This document shows positions 6,932 through 7,614 of a stretch of DNA of 7,614 nt, piece after piece; the first letter of the stretch is position 1; each line of letters opens with the position of its first letter. The position numbers and the translations under genes were made by a program. The notes under the pieces are model-generated. The model did no database searches, was not told the DNA's origin, and was given only the letters and a program-made list of their open reading frames with translations. This DNA is from Pelagihabitans sp037969055 (lineage in GTDB: Bacteria > Bacteroidota > Bacteroidia > Flavobacteriales > Flavobacteriaceae), in NCBI GenBank assembly GCA_037969055.1, contig JBBKWR010000142.1, forward strand, positions 1-7,614. Direction: 5' to 3'.

Positions 6932-7614
6932 ATGCTCAACGGATCTCCTTACATTATCCATCATGTGCAATTAGCAGCACTGGATACGGCGTTTGTTTCA
7001 ATTCCAGAAATTGGCAAAAGGTATTACTATATTTTTTGGTGGCGTAAAATACCTCTCGGTCATTTATACAAAGAGGAAGGCGGTAGTGCTGATTTTACGA
7101 TAGACACGCTAGATACAATTATTCCAACCCTAACCAGTTACAATGCCAACAAGCAACAAATAAACAATATCGTACAAGCCTATAAAGCCAAGGATTTTTT
7201 AAAATTTTCCAGGGTAATGGAAGACATACTTTCTTCCTATTTGTTCATGGACGTACCTGCTGAGGTTAATGTATCCGTTGTGATCTGTTCCCGGAACCGC
7301 AGTGAAAGTTTAAAAAAATGTCTCGATAGTTTAATCATACAAATCTGTATGCCACGGGAGATCATTGTTGTAGATAATGCACCTTCTGATGATAGTACAA
7401 AGTTGACCGTAGATTTATTCAATGGCGTTAGTTACTGCAAAGAACCACGTCCAGGATTGGATATAGCACGAAATACCGGTGCACGGGTAGCCAAGTATCC
7501 CATAGTGGCATATACCGATGACGATGTAACGGTAGACACATTGTGGTCTTTCCGCATTTGGGAAACTTTTTTACAAGAAAATATAGATGCGATGACAGGA
7601 TTAGTGATTGCATC
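6932..7614 (+). CDS. family 2 glycosyltransferase with N-terminal extension (3' end outside window)
   Basis: The frame is open from ATG 6932 to the right edge (227 full codons), with no stop codon. Residues 1-110 precede the catalytic domain and include RKIPLGHLYK (38-47), resembling the short PLG motif seen in the N-terminal extensions of a GT2 subgroup. The GT2 domain then starts with VSVVICSRNR (114-123), followed by VVDNAPSDDST (146-156), EPRPGLDIARNTG (171-183), the metal-binding YTDDDV (194-199) and MTGLV (221-225). The combination DNAPSDD, EPRPGL, TDDDV and TGLV is characteristic of that subgroup, found in several phyla. The catalytic base and C-terminus lie beyond the window. The gene begins ten bases after the previous stop and should belong to the same operon. 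The sugar transferred is unknown. A later in-frame ATG at residue 96 would remove the extension, so 6932 is preferred. Confidence 0.87.
   Translation, partial: MLNGSPYIIHHVQLAALDTAFVSIPEIGKRYYYIFWWRKIPLGHLYKEEGGSADFTIDTLDTIIPTLTSYNANKQQINNIVQAYKAKDFLKFSRVMEDILSSYLFMDVPAEVNVSVVICSRNRSESLKKCLDSLIIQICMPREIIVVDNAPSDDSTKLTVDLFNGVSYCKEPRPGLDIARNTGARVAKYPIVAYTDDDVTVDTLWSFRIWETFLQENIDAMTGLVIA

Noticed and set aside
1..7614. Search for CRISPR arrays, tRNA or rRNA genes, insertion sequences, toxin-antitoxin or phage-defence genes
   Set aside because: None seen: no regularly spaced repeats, no cloverleaf, no transposase motifs and no defence domains. The only repeats are the paralogous glycosyltransferase blocks and the leader inverted repeats.

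Overview
This window reads as part of a cell-surface polysaccharide (O-antigen or capsule-like glycan) locus from a member of the Bacteroidota, most likely a marine Flavobacteriaceae. The support is: AT-rich DNA, A/T-rich rather than Shine-Dalgarno-like sequence in front of most starts, a flavobacterial-type PHP phosphoesterase C-terminus at the left end, and Wzm/Wzt proteins of the Bacteroidota style. The genus is not determined.

Layout. Positions 1-483 hold the 3' end of a PHP-domain phosphoesterase gene (+), followed by a probable hairpin terminator at 500-524. Convergent to it, 581-901 (-) holds only the C-terminal piece of a Wzc-like tyrosine autokinase; its Walker A part and transmembrane part are missing, so it is called a pseudogene. 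A very AT-rich, apparently non-coding stretch (905-1686) carries overlapping inverted repeats around 1314-1398. From 1687 to the right edge all genes lie on + and are closely packed: GT2 glycosyltransferase A (1687-2736), ABC permease Wzm (2733-3599), ABC ATPase Wzt with a C-terminal extra domain (3606-4880), a second GT2 (4982-5887), a third GT2 that is a close paralogue of A (5914-6921), and the first 227 codons of a fourth GT2 with an N-terminal extension (6932 to the edge).

How the genes work together (inference from families): the glycosyltransferases would build a glycan on a lipid carrier at the inner face of the cytoplasmic membrane. Wzm/Wzt would then export the finished chain, with the C-terminal domain of Wzt probably recognising it. 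No initiating sugar-phosphate transferase, Wzx, Wzy, ligase or nucleotide-sugar gene is visible here. The broken wzc next to an ABC-type export locus suggests that surface-glycan genes were rearranged or replaced at this site.

I see no clearly undescribed system. The points most worth checking are the wzc remnant, the duplicated GT2 genes flanking the transporter, the missing ATG of the third GT2 gene, and the nested inverted repeats in the long leader region.
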